Assembly (NCBI GenBank): GCA_023853785.1
Contig: JAJIRX010000040.1
Location: 1-64,000 of the forward strand
Source: Psilocybe azurescens
Lineage: Eukaryota > Basidiomycota > Agaricomycetes > Agaricales > Agrocybaceae
DNA: 64,000 bases
Direction of reading: 5' to 3'
Part shown: piece after piece, positions 25,196-36,157 of the stretch
How the letters are laid out: each line of letters starts with the position of its first letter
Position numbering within the stretch: the first letter of the stretch is position 1
Made by a program: the position numbers and the translations under genes
Notes under the pieces: generated by a model
Seen by the model: the letters and a program-made list of their open reading frames with translations, nothing else
The model's database searches: none
What the model was told of the DNA's origin: nothing

Positions 25196-26028
25196 GTCGT
25201 TGCGCTGTGTTGCGCTACGTTGATGGACGTATGTGTTTATGTGGATCGCGTTGGTCGGGTAGGACTTGATAACGGCTCTTCGTCTTCGATAGGATTGTAC
25301 AATGCATCTCGCAGGATGCGCACCATGTGTGTATTGGTAGGCTGTTGCCGCCTCGTTCCCTCTCCTCTTCTTTTTTCTTCTTCCTCCTCACCCCAATGAC
25401 TCGTGAATTGGAACTCGCCCCCAACGCGACGGCATCTGCGATGGGGAAGGCACTCAGCGCTACTCCGCCACTGCGTACGCGCAATGCGATTCGATCCGTA
25501 AAATCGTTAATATTCCGTCTACCGATGATGCTGGAACTTGGATGCTCTCGAGAAACGACCCGCCCGATCTCTCGTTGTCCTCGCATGTAATATTATAATT
25601 CTCTGTACAACTCACCTGCTATCGTTGCCGTCGTCTCATCTACAATGGCATAATTGGAAATGACCATTTATCTGGGGAGAGTTTGGACCGCGATGGTGAT
25701 TCTTCTACTCTATTGACCATTCTCATCCGTGATTCTTACGTATTTGTCCATCACTGTACCGTAGGCTACTGGAAGATACAGTATTACGATCTCGATTCCC
25801 GTTGAATTTCGATATATCATCATGATCTGGGTTCTTACTATAACGCTTGCATTTATGTTATCCTTATGCACATCTCAACGCCTCGTTAGATGCGGCGCCT
25901 CCCATCAGGCACAGACCTCTTTTAACTAGATTAATGTATTCTTTATCTTCAATTCTTTGATATGAGGGAGAGCCGGTGCAAAAGCTCGACAGTCTATGTA
26001 TCAGGCGCCCGTATACCCGACACAACAT

Positions 26029-26048
26029 GTTCAAAAGATCTTTTGAAC
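26029..26048. repeat. Perfect 20-bp palindrome
   Basis: GTTCAAAAGATCTTTTGAAC reads the same on both strands. There is no adjacent gene, so a regulatory role is not supported. Confidence 0.4.
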
Positions 26049-27299
26049 CATTGTCCCCCAGCTAGAGTCGTGTGGCTGTTTAAAATAGAATGTTATGACA
26101 AGATATGCCAGTATGCTAGCTGACGCTGCGTGTATGTGCTGATAACTATCATTGTACATATGTCTGCTTGTCGTTCCTAGCTGTGCTAAGAGCGACGGGT
26201 CAGAGAAAGTAAGGCAGGGATATCAGCTATTCTAATTGATACATAAATAGCTCCTGTCAAAGTGGAATAGCTCATTGACCCTGACGGAGTTCTGGAACAA
26301 AAAATCCTTGCCATCCAAGACTATAAATTATTGCCGCCATTTTGGTCGGTGCCACATTCCCTGACTCACTAACTGACTCAACCCACCTAGCCTCGTATCA
26401 TTGCTGGCAACATTAACGATGAAATATTGAAGAACAACGCTGATATTCAAGCGGGAAAAACACTGCGGGTGACCTACACGGTTGTTGGATAGTACGAAGC
26501 AGATTCATAAGTCCGAATCGGTGTACTTTAAGGCTTGTAACCAAGACCGTGAGACCTCTATTTTTCATGCAGTCTGTATACTGCAATTCTGGTTTATGAT
26601 AGCTCCCCTTCATTCTTTCGTTATTTCTAGCTTATGCTCCTCTAGATCTATTGGATTAACTCTTAAAAGCCTTCGCCAATCTCAAAGCCGTTGTGACAAT
26701 CACTCTTCAGGCGGTTACGGCACATCCATTCGATCCCGGCAGAGCATTTAACCCCAAGTTTCTGTACAACCTTTTGGACACCCCGTTGTATAATCCGGAT
26801 CAATGGAGCGATATTCTGCAGGGAGAAGAACCGTTTTCGAAGAACCTCACACTAGAGAACTATGTCCTTAACGCTTGGGAGCCAACAATGACTACTATGC
26901 AGCCTATTAGATGGTATAGCTAATTATAATGCTGTTGTCAATACGTCGGTGTATATCTGGTAAACGATATTAAGATCTCATGATCATATAATTGGGAAGA
27001 GTCGTCTGTAGCTAATGATTCTATTCTCTCTTATTACTATTCTGACAACACCACAAGACGAAGCAGGCTATCCTGTTTAACCTTGTAAACAGTTTTTCCG
27101 ATGTCGAGCAGTGGCACCAGTCATTAGATAAGATTACACGGATGTAATGCCAAATAGTATTTTGTTTACTTGATCTGCTATTTCGTGAACTTTATAATTT
27201 TTTATCTATATTTAAAATTTACGCAATCTATATACGGGGATGAAATGTACAATCCGTCAACCATTGATGGAGGGAGGAAGGGACACAGGCTGATAGAAA

Positions 27300-27530
27300 T
27301 TCCAGATCCCTCACGAACGCTGAGGCTCATCTGGGCCGAGCTCCCCGAGCATGAATTAGATTAGATTACTGTGGATCGTATCAGCGGCTATGCGCACGGT
27401 TTGTGTGCTAGCGCGCTTTCGTAGTTAGAAAGAACGACGCACCTTTCCCGCAACGCCATACTGCGTGGCTGCTCGACGAACTTTCAGAGCTTTTCCAGAC
27501 ACAAGCTGCTAGGGTATGTCGGATTGGTCT
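27300..27530 (+). repeat. Decayed dispersed repeat, copy 1 of 3
   Basis: The segment shares ordered words with 52580-52830: CATCTGGGCCG, ATTGGATTAGA-like, TCAGCGGCTRTGC, GTTTGTGTGCTAGCGCGCTTT, CGCACCTT.CCCGCAACG and ATACTGCGTGG. One frame of each copy encodes a related peptide (QR(H/Y)TAW(L/I)LDE). Here that frame is broken by a stop. It is probably a remnant of a multicopy protein gene. Confidence 0.5.
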
Positions 27531-27755
27531 ACTCCAACGTCATGATCAACATAGTTGATTCTAAGCGCGGTACATGGCGAAATAGTATAGCAGCTGGTAG
27601 CAATCTTGCACAAAACACCTTGAAATCTCAGCTCAAGTCTCCTGATAGCACGATTAATTTTAGAGCTAGATAAATTTAGGTTACTAATCGTTGCGATAAA
27701 AGAACTATCTGGTGTCTATCTAGCCATGGAAGTCTATTTAATGAGAAATGAGGAC

Positions 27756-30700
27756 TCAGCCGGAGAGCGGTAACCCTCTTGAGTCCAGTTGGTCATTCCC
27801 ATCGGCAAGGATCTTGTGAACTTGCATTATCAACCGATTGCTTAGGATGGAAGATAGAATTGAGAATCCCAGGGACGTGTCTAAAAGCTCCTGTGGAATG
27901 TATTAGAACATTTACGAGTAAAATTCTATTTCAAAATACCGGGTCCATTATCCAGATGGTCATAGCGCCTAAGTATATTCCTCCACTGCTATGTTTTAAT
28001 TATCGTAAGCTTCTGTCAGTCCGGAACCTCAAACTGAAACACTTACGCAATGAAATAAATAACTGAATCTCGAACCAGGATATCAAGCAGTCGCACGCCG
28101 GTGGAATAATATGATCCATGCAATTTGAAGCCCATAATCGCCCTCTTGATGGCCAATGCACACAAAAAGCACTCAAATGCAAATATCGGAATCCAAAATG
28201 CGTACAAGTAGCGTGGAATAGTAGTCATTGAGCAGAAATTTCCTCCAGGGATTAAAGGTGCACGAATTGCATGATCTGGGACAAATATAATCTTTGAGGG
28301 ACTGACCAGCTTCGAGTAAGTACACGGCAAGAGTAGACCTCACCTTTCTTCGCAAGATTGAAGGCCGTCTGGATCACGACTGCACCTGAAACAATCGACA
28401 ATACGAAGAAAAGCACCATATAGGCCAAAATTTTCCTGCTCTTGGAGAAAATTGCGTATAGTCGAACCTGTAAAACAGCTACATGGCCGGTTCAGTAATC
28501 CTCTCAATCTGACCCATAGTCCAGGGGCAAGAGAAATGTCCGTGCCGGTCAGTGCATGTCAGTGCACCCTTTGCACTGACATGCACTGACATGCACTGAC
28601 ACAGATTTCTGAGAATATATTTTATTTGTAACGTACGGGAATATTTTTGGCTGAGTAACATAGAATAAGATACTACGCATGTATATTGGTACTTTCTAAG
28701 GTATTTCTGTGGCAACTACGTAGTTTAGCAATTTTGAGGGCTGTGTTGTATATGGGAATGGTCAAAAAATCGTCAGATCGATGACTTGTGGCTTCGTCAT
28801 AGGTCGAGGCTTCGATGTAGAACAGTTATAAAAGCAGAAATATGCTTTAGGAGTATTTAAATCTCTTGAAAAAGGAGCACAATGTTTCTGACCGAAACAC
28901 TACACCGATGAAAGGTCTGATCGGACGCGTTTGGTGGCTGTGCTAAAAAGCGACACATTGGATGGGCGTCAAACGCAAGGCAAACTCGCGCACAAACTGT
29001 AGGACTGTTACGTGCACCTAAGTGCAGTAAATAAAATAGCTGTATCTAGTACGAGAAATTTGTCAGGAAGCGACATAATATGCCTGTATCACAATCTCGG
29101 CGAGAGATAAATCATATTTGCTAACTCGAAATGAGCCCACATACATCAATCCAAAGAAATTTAGCTAGTTAGTGTCTTGGTTGGTGTTACAAACTGTGTT
29201 ATATATGTCATAATATCGATGCAGCCTCGAAGATCTCTCATGAAACCAACCGCACATCCAAGGGAGCTCCTAATTATTTGGTTGCGATCGGACTTGCACG
29301 GACTTACATCACTTGCACTGACATATGCACTGACCGCCAAGACTATGTGCACTGACATGCACTGACATGCACTGACCTCCGATATTTTTTACTGACATCG
29401 CACTGACATACACTGACAGGGCACTGACCTGCACTGACGTAGGTATGAGTGAGGAGATGAGCTGATATTTATGTTTCTTGATTTAGGCATCGACAAGCCG
29501 GATCCAAATTAGCATCACAAATCTCGGGAGTCCCGATCTTCCAACCGAGGTTGCGCCATCCTGTATAATAATTAACCATTGAGAGAGGGGCTTGTTGAGG
29601 TCCGGACTCTGACTCTGACGAGCTTACGCCATCCTGTATAATAATTAACCGTTGAGAGAGGGGCTTGTTGAGGTCCGGACTCTGACTCTGACGAGCTTAT
29701 CGTTATGTAGAATAATCCCCCTGAATACAAATTTTACACTTTTACCACATTCTTCTTCCTGCGCATAGTCAGCTACCCATTCAGTGTCACAAGATGGGCC
29801 TATCAGTAGGTGCAAAAGAGATATACTGTTGATTTGTTTCTTATAAGGGAAATATAGGGTTTTGCTAAGTATGTGTACGCATACTTCTCCACCGAGGATG
29901 GTGAAGTTTCCGCAACTACAAAGAAGGAGGATCTCCCAGTCCGAATTAATATCGACTCTTACATCCCAGTATACGATGTATCAGGTCAGTTTTATATATT
30001 TCTATCCATCTCTATGTTTAATGGCTTGACATTGGGATTTATGATTAGGGAATTTGATTCGGTACATCGAAAGACCAGAAACAACAGCCACTAAACCATT
30101 GAATATTGAAGGTCTGTCCTTACCGTTTGCTACAGTGCCTGATGTCTACAATTATTTCATCTCATCTGTCCATTAGATTCTACATCTTTGAAGCTACACC
30201 CTGCCGGGACTTTGTCTGAGAAAGAAATACTCTATACTCGTAAGCCTGATGGACAATTTACTCCAATTTTGAAGGCAGCATTTTCTACGCCCGAAACCAA
30301 AGCTTGCAGGCGTTATGTCAGACACTGGAACAGTGTCTAATGTGTCTTGGGATGGATGGCCTGACGGTATACTTGATCTGGACTTTACACACAAAGAAGT
30401 CACCGATACAAATGGGCTTCCAGTTCACTGGGCAACTGCAACAACTGGAGGCGATAGAAAAGGATCTGATCACGCAGAAAATTGGGAGACTGGAAAGAGG
30501 AGTACTCGAAAATGTCTTGGTGTCATTGAATGCACTAATCCGATGTGCTGAATAATTATTCGACCTCATGCTCGATCAAAGGGTATCGCTTCACAGCTTC
30601 AGCGCTTGTGTACCTGTGGGGCCGAGCTATTTCGGGAGGATTGCTCTGTTACCTCGCATCTGTGGACCTGGAAAGGTGGAATTCATTATTCTAACAGCGG

Positions 30701-33700
30701 TTTTCATCTGCATCGTCGCCCTACCCATCTGCTTCACCTGCTACCTGATGAAAAAGTCGCTTTGAAGCCCTTGTCAGAGCTCATCCAAAGTCCGGACCAC
30801 TTGCGCTTATTGTTGGGGTACCTACTCTGCATGGTCCAGGAGAATCGGTTGCAGATATATCTCCTGTGCTTGTCAATGCCCATCGTGTTGGTAAAGAGCG
30901 CCAAAAATCAAACAAGGTGAAGATTCAGGTAGCGACACAGGCCTGTTCACCAACTTCGCCAAATTTCATGCCCAACACCGGGACTTTGTTCTCAAGGCTG
31001 TCATTGGAGCAGAAACTGTTATATCTGTTCAGTCACCCTTCATGCGCTCCCAGCTTGTTAAAGACATCCGCTTGGAGGGGCCACTTAATGGCCTAGTTAG
31101 TGATGCTACACATAGCTGGTGGGCCGATCGCAAAGCATTACTCATGATTTCATCGACCTACTGTCCGGTTCTTTGCTGCTGGGTACCAGGAATCCTAAGC
31201 TACATGAATGGCGCCACTGCAGCTCATCTTCGACTCCATTTCTATGCCCTCATTTGCAGTATCTGTACAGAGGCAGAATCAAGAAATATCCCAGTCACAA
31301 ATGATCTCTTTGCTGGTGTCAGTGAATTTATTTAGATTGTTTCTTTATACTAACAAGAATTACTTAGATGATGGATTTCAGTGACGCTGAACGAAATGGT
31401 TTCATTATGGCATTCATTGATTTCTGGATTCAGCGCCCAGATAACACACTTACACGCCAGGAGCTTCAGGTACTTGCAGAGCGTCTACTCAAAGGCTGCC
31501 GTGAACATTACCGGGCAGCTGTAGAGCGGATTTCAAAGATAATTTTAATTGTCAGCCGTGATCGGAAGGATGAATTCTGCCGGCGTGCTAATGGTCTTCT
31601 TGATCTTGTGGACTCGGGAGACTTTTTGTAGCTCAGGCCGAGTGTATTGTTTCTGACTTTCCCAAGGTCAAGGACTGGATGAGCTGGTGGATGCGCCCAT
31701 CACATGCACAGATGCTATTCGAATCAGAGCGTAAAATGGACTTAGCTCTCTGGAAGTCCATTCCTGACACAAATAATGCAGAGGAAGCAATGAACTGGAA
31801 ACTCTATAGCGGCTGTGGCCGTGATCATTTATTTCTTGAAGGAATGCATGGTCTGTACTCTGTTTCTGAGTACTACCTGCGGAAATATAATGCAGCTCAA
31901 AGTCAGTTTCCATTTTGTTACATTGTTGTTAAACTCTTATCCTTCCTTTTTTATCAGATGGTATACTTATTCGCTACGGTGTACCAGAGCCCTGGAAAGG
32001 AACTGCAGGGAAGATCGGTCATACGAAGCCTTCTCGTGCTATTGACCCCCAGGAAGTCAAGAGAAAGAAGAATGATGGAAGACCTCCAGATACACTTAAG
32101 GAACTCACAAAGACAGTGAAAAATCAGAAAATTCCTGTCATTTGGGTGCCTAATCTTGGGCCTCCAAGCTACAAGTGGAACAATAATTCTTGTTGGCTTG
32201 ACTCATCTCTTGAGCTCCTCTATGTCGGTATCTTTCGACGGTTCGAAGATTTTGAATCTTGCTTTTCAAATATGCCAGAAAACTCGCCACTCTACATGTT
32301 TTATTCCTGTCTGTATGGCAGGCAGCAACTCAACAAGAATATTGATGACAGTCTTGTCACTCATACTCTGGTAAATCAACGAGATGCACTTCAACATTCT
32401 TTACATGATTCTGGTGCTATCCAAGAACTTGATTCATATGAACCGCTTCTGGTGAGTTGTCAGAATATATGTTCGCATTGGAAAATGTCAACTGACTACT
32501 TTAATCATAGTCCTGGCTGATAACCAGTATTTCCAAGGTTGATCAAGAAATCTCCTATCCTGCAAAGAAGTACCTCTATCCACTGTATGTGGACATTCAT
32601 TCATGCTCTGGATCTCCTGAAACCTCCGGACATCACCTTGAGCTTGTTAAACCTTGTTATCGATCAGAACTTCTTCTTAAAACTGTCGATCATCAAACCT
32701 TCAATGGCAACTTCAAGGATTTCTTCGGAAATTATATACGGATTGATAAGCCACCTGTAACTGCACACACATGTTGGCGTGTCAAGAATGGGAACGAGTC
32801 TCTCTGCTCAGGAATTCGTGAAGATGTAAAGGATCTCGTCCTTTCAATTCCTGTTTTACTGCTTGTCGAGGTTGGTGGAGATGAAACAAGACCTTCAGCA
32901 CCTCAGTACCCCTCCTGGGATTTTCCAGCGTCAGTGTACCCACACACTCGTCCTTCATCCAGGAATCCACACTCTATTGTATATGATCTTGTTGGTCATG
33001 CTCTTTATAACCCTTCGATATCACACTTCAATAGTCGCTATGCATCTGGGGATAAGAAGTCGATCTACACCTATGATGGAATGAAGTATGGTGGGCATCC
33101 AAAGGAGGAACCAAAAGCAAAATTTTCTGGATATATTGCAGGCCGAGATATCCAGTGTCCAGATGGTTATTCGGTTACCCTTGCACTCTATTGTCTTTGT
33201 GGTGGTCTTCCGGCCCAGGAAGAATTTTACAGGATACGCACACAGGCATTACTCCGTCGTTTCAATCTCAAATTTGATAGGCCCACCCCGGATACCATCC
33301 CCTCAATATCCATCTCTTCGTCTCTCAATCTCATTCTCCTCCCTTCTCATAGACGCCAGGAGTGGAAAGCTATGAAAACCACTCTTGAGTACATTACCAA
33401 CCCGGAATCCAAAAGGCGCATATCCGATAAGCCCATCACCTCTTCAGATGGTGAGCCAGAAGGCCCCTTTTCATCCCCCAAAGGATAAATCAATCTCCCC
33501 TCCAAAATCACCTGCTCCTTCACTTCCTGATTCATTATTTGCAATAAACTGTCGATGTGGAGCTAGTGGGGATGGTAATATTCTGTATAGATCTGATCTT
33601 GAAGGCGAAGCCATTCAGTGCTTTGGGTGCAGTGAATGGTCACATATTGCCTGTCAGCTGAATGGGTCTGCTTGCAAATTGGGCAAGGATGATGTATTCC

Positions 33701-36157
33701 TTTGTCACGAGTGTAATGTTTATGACGCTCGTGCAATGTATGGACTTAACAAGAAGAAACCAACAAGAACTTCTCTGCGACGGTACTTAGCAGTCTTTAC
33801 TTCATCAGTTTCTTTCTCTTGCTCATATATTTCAATTTATAGTGAAATGGAAGAACGTACACTATCCAAAAAACCGCTCAAAGAGCGGCTACGTTGAGGA
33901 AGGGGAGTCCTTGTGAAACATGAAAGCTTCTGGTATCCTGCACGCCTCATTTCACTTCAGGATAGCAATGGGTATTTAACTGTGCACTGTTGGAGAGGTT
34001 GTGAAACTATCACTCCAGGGCTTACACCGGATAGTGTGAGCCTTGTACCCTTCTCAGATGTTATTGATTCTCTTTGGGGAGATAGACATGGACGACGTCA
34101 AATTCAGGTGTGTATGACTTGATAGCTTGTGGTTATATGGACTGATTATTTGTTCTATATTAGCTCGGAAAGTGGACACCCACATGGCAGATTCCAACCG
34201 ATGAAGACCTTCTATCAAATCCCTCATTAATTCCATACTCTAACAAGGTCAATAGGGCGCTGACACCCGCAGAGAAACACTCCATCAGCTTCTTTATGAC
34301 CCTTCAAAACTTGATTCCACTCTCATTCCTGCAAAGGCATGGCTGGAGTCTTCCGATAAAAATATCTCAAAACCATCATTCTGTATACCGGTCCTCTTAC
34401 CATGACCGAGTGCGCCGAAATCATGAACTGGTTTGAATGCAAGATCACTTCAGGCAACATATCCCTTCGACGTGACTGGATATTTCTTCTTCCCCTCTCA
34501 CATGCATATACAGTTTATATTGCATTCCTCATCAGCGAAAATTCTTCGGACAATGCCAAGAAGGATATATTAATCAACAAAGCCTGGGCCGCTCAGTGCA
34601 GGCCTCGCACTACACAGGAGATTCTTAAGAAGGATGTTGATCTTGAATGTCTTTCCCTCCTTGAGGAAGAGATGTTTGAGAATTCAATTTGCGCTGGGGT
34701 TGCTGGAAATGAACAATGGGGTCTGGATGTTGGAAACCATCAGGATGACTGGATCCCTTATGGTGACTTACCAGATGAGTGGAATGGTGGAGATAGAGAT
34801 GGACTGGAGGATGAAACCGAGCTAATGGTGAGCACATTGCTATTTCTTGGATTCTTGATTTATTTCTCTAACCGTCGCGAATTGTAAAGTGTGGCAGCAA
34901 TTATGTTGACTTTCCTAAGAGACCCGCTCCCAAAGAACCTGCACAACCAGCGCCCCAGGCCAAGACCTATTCAAAAATAGGCAAACTAGTACCGTATTTA
35001 ATTTATTTTGAATAAGAATACCGGTTCCCTGCACTTGTGCATGCATAGGCGCTCACTCGCAAGGGCTGTCGCTTTTCAGCACAGCCACTAAGTGGTCGGT
35101 AGAATGTTATACGTGATGTAGCACCTTTATCAAATAGGGTGAGCTCATTTTTGCTCATATGTATATACTATACTACCGTACAAAATGTAATGCTGCTTCA
35201 GTTACTCTTTGATATCCAAGCTTCAACCTGCAGACAATACTTAAGTCGCCGAGTTGGTCACTTTCAGGTATTTCCCACACTCAGCACAGCCATTGAGATT
35301 CCAAGTTGAAGTGGCACACAACCGCTGGGCCGACTAGCCCTCCAAATGCATGTTAATTACAGATTTTATTACCTCACTTACATTGCACTGACATTTTGTA
35401 TGTCTAAGCGGGATTGCACTGACTTTGCACTGACATGCACTGACATGCACGGACATGCACTGACGGCACGGACACAGCACGGACATTTTCCTGTGCCCAT
35501 AGTCCAGCCCTCTCCGCCACCCATTAGCCTACCTTGTGCAACAGCCAGTACTATAATACCCGACCAACACGTCCAGTCAATAAGGCGTATACCTCCAGTA
35601 CTATAAGCATAGTGATTTCAATTGAATAGTACCGGAACCATACTCACAACTATCAACATAAAGTGACAGCACTAGGTCAGCATTTTGTATCGTCTCCCCC
35701 CTCCCCCCCATTATATTTTAAATACATACAACTGTAAAAGAGAAAGCATGAAATTATTTATCCTGTGATTGATGATAATGTGCATACCTTTTCATCAACA
35801 CTGGGAGAGAAAAGACGCAACATGTGCAAGAGTAAGCTACCAAATATGCTTAGTATACTCGTGGATCACCGTATAACCAAAATCTGGCGAGTGTGTCAAT
35901 ACCATACACACAAGGCTCAGAACACCACTCACGCGAAAGATATGACCACGTAATAGCGACTCTGGGACTCTATTAACGGTGTTTGGTGAAAAGAATAGCA
36001 AGCGTAAACTTACTGAGAAAAACAATAGCTTTAAAACGCTCATACGCGTGTTCTTGACAGGGGAAAAATGAACCCAACGAGGGAATTTGTTGCTGATAAA
36101 AAGAAACTCACCCACATAAAAAAATATCTGGCTTATTAGAATGGATATCAGTCTCAT
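27756..36157 (-). CDS. DUF6533-like seven-helix membrane protein split by a transposon
   Basis: The visible minus-strand exons are about 35596-35533 (IDWTCWSGIIVLAVAQ), 28467-28344 (VRLYAIFSKSRKILAYMVLF), about 28305-28047 (TTIPRYLYAFWIPIFAFECF, VRLLDILVRDSVIYF), 27988-27940, and 27890-27756 (ELLDTSLGFSILSSILSNRL). The order and motifs match the DUF6533-type agaric 7TM family. The intron between the first two of these spans 35532-28468 and contains the 6,974-bp element. Removing the element and one target copy leaves an ordinary intron of 82 nt. Exons upstream of 35596 (to about 36157) are small and only partly resolved; the start codon is unsure. The 35533/28467 junction is off by one base in phase. 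Whether the gene still works depends on splicing out 7 kb. Confidence 0.65.
28516..28524. repeat. Left copy of 9-bp target-site duplication
   Basis: ATAGTCCAG directly precedes the element. It is identical to 35499-35507, which directly follows it. Confidence 0.9.
28545..28606. repeat. Left terminal TGCACTGACA array
   Basis: Two inverted copies (GTCAGTGCATGTCAGTGCA) face three direct copies (TGCACTGACA) across a short spacer, making a palindrome-like cluster. Such subterminal arrays usually bind the transposase. Confidence 0.7.
29290..29440 (+). repeat. Inner TGCACTGACA array
   Basis: About ten copies of an (A/T)GCACTGAC(A) word lie in direct orientation with variable spacing. The array is 700 bp inside the left end and has no counterpart at this depth on the right. 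It may mark an internal duplication of the terminus, or a nested, deleted relative. Confidence 0.65.
29554..29699. repeat. 73-bp tandem duplication
   Basis: Two adjacent 73-bp units (29554-29626, 29627-29699) differ at one position (ACCATTG versus ACCGTTG). They lie about 100 bp upstream of the transposase start, in its likely promoter region. Confidence 0.85.
29794..35015 (+). pseudogene. GCM-MULE transposase with USP-like domain and PHD finger (degenerate)
   Basis: A multi-exon gene from ATG 29794. In order: an N-terminal region (VYAYFSTEDGEV); a GCM/WRKY-GCM1-type zinc domain (WDGWPDGILDLDF, CLGVIECTNPMC, LCTCGAELF, WTWKGGIHY) at 30315-30750; and a MULE-like core (VSDATHSWWADRK, later DFSDAERNGFI) to about 31620. 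Next is NAEEAMNWKLYSGCGRDH, then a ubiquitin-specific-protease-like domain whose Cys box is NNNSCWLDSSLELL (about 32180). Its His box is SISHFNSRY followed by YTYDGMKYGG (about 33010-33090). A PHD finger with all eight ligands (CRC..CFGCSEWSH..C..CHEC) lies at 33550-33710, then a KHESFWYPARLI block and an acidic tail. Breaks: TGA at 30549 and 33895, and frameshifts at 30761-30763, 31623-31627, about 33465 and 34250-34400. Family proteins normally exceed 1,000 residues. The catalytic roles are inferred from motifs. Confidence 0.78.
35385..35485. repeat. Right terminal TGCACTGACA array
   Basis: About eight copies of TGCACTGACA or GCACGGACA words run toward the right end. They are inverted relative to the outermost left copies. 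Confidence 0.7.
35499..35507. repeat. Right copy of 9-bp target-site duplication
   Basis: ATAGTCCAG is identical to 28516-28524. Confidence 0.9.

Larger units (their letters stand above)
25196..27755. other. 2.5 kb with a palindrome and a repeat relic, no clear gene
   Basis: A plus-strand frame at 26693-26923 (HPFDPGRAFNPKFLYNLLD...) looks protein-like but has no partner exons I can place. A perfect 20-bp palindrome sits at 26029-26048. The segment 27300-27530 is one copy of a decayed repeat also found near 45.3 and 52.6 kb. Confidence 0.35.
28525..35498 (+). mobile_element. Mutator-like DNA transposon (GCM-MULE), 6,974 bp
   Basis: The ends are imperfect inverted repeats: GGGCAAGAGAAATGTCCGTGC on the left and, on the other strand, GGGCACAGGAAAATGTCCGTGC on the right. 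A perfect 9-bp duplication (ATAGTCCAG) flanks it, the usual size for MULEs. Subterminal arrays of TGCACTGACA-type words occur at 28545-28606, 29290-29440 and 35385-35485, inverted between the ends. Further inside, 28934-28955 and 35067-35088 form a 22-bp inverted pair with one mismatch. One large gene (29794-35015, +) fills the centre. The element lies in an intron of a minus-strand 7TM gene, in opposite orientation. The clean target duplication implies a fairly recent insertion; the broken gene implies this copy cannot move on its own. Confidence 0.88.

Noticed and set aside
28545..29440. CRISPR-like regular repeats (TGCACTGACA)
   Set aside because: The words are short, unevenly spaced, inverted between the two ends, and belong to a transposon terminus in a eukaryotic genome.
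33450..33560. Intron at the GTGAGC after SSDG in the transposase
   Set aside because: The only usable acceptors would remove the first PHD cysteines, so a frameshift is the better explanation.
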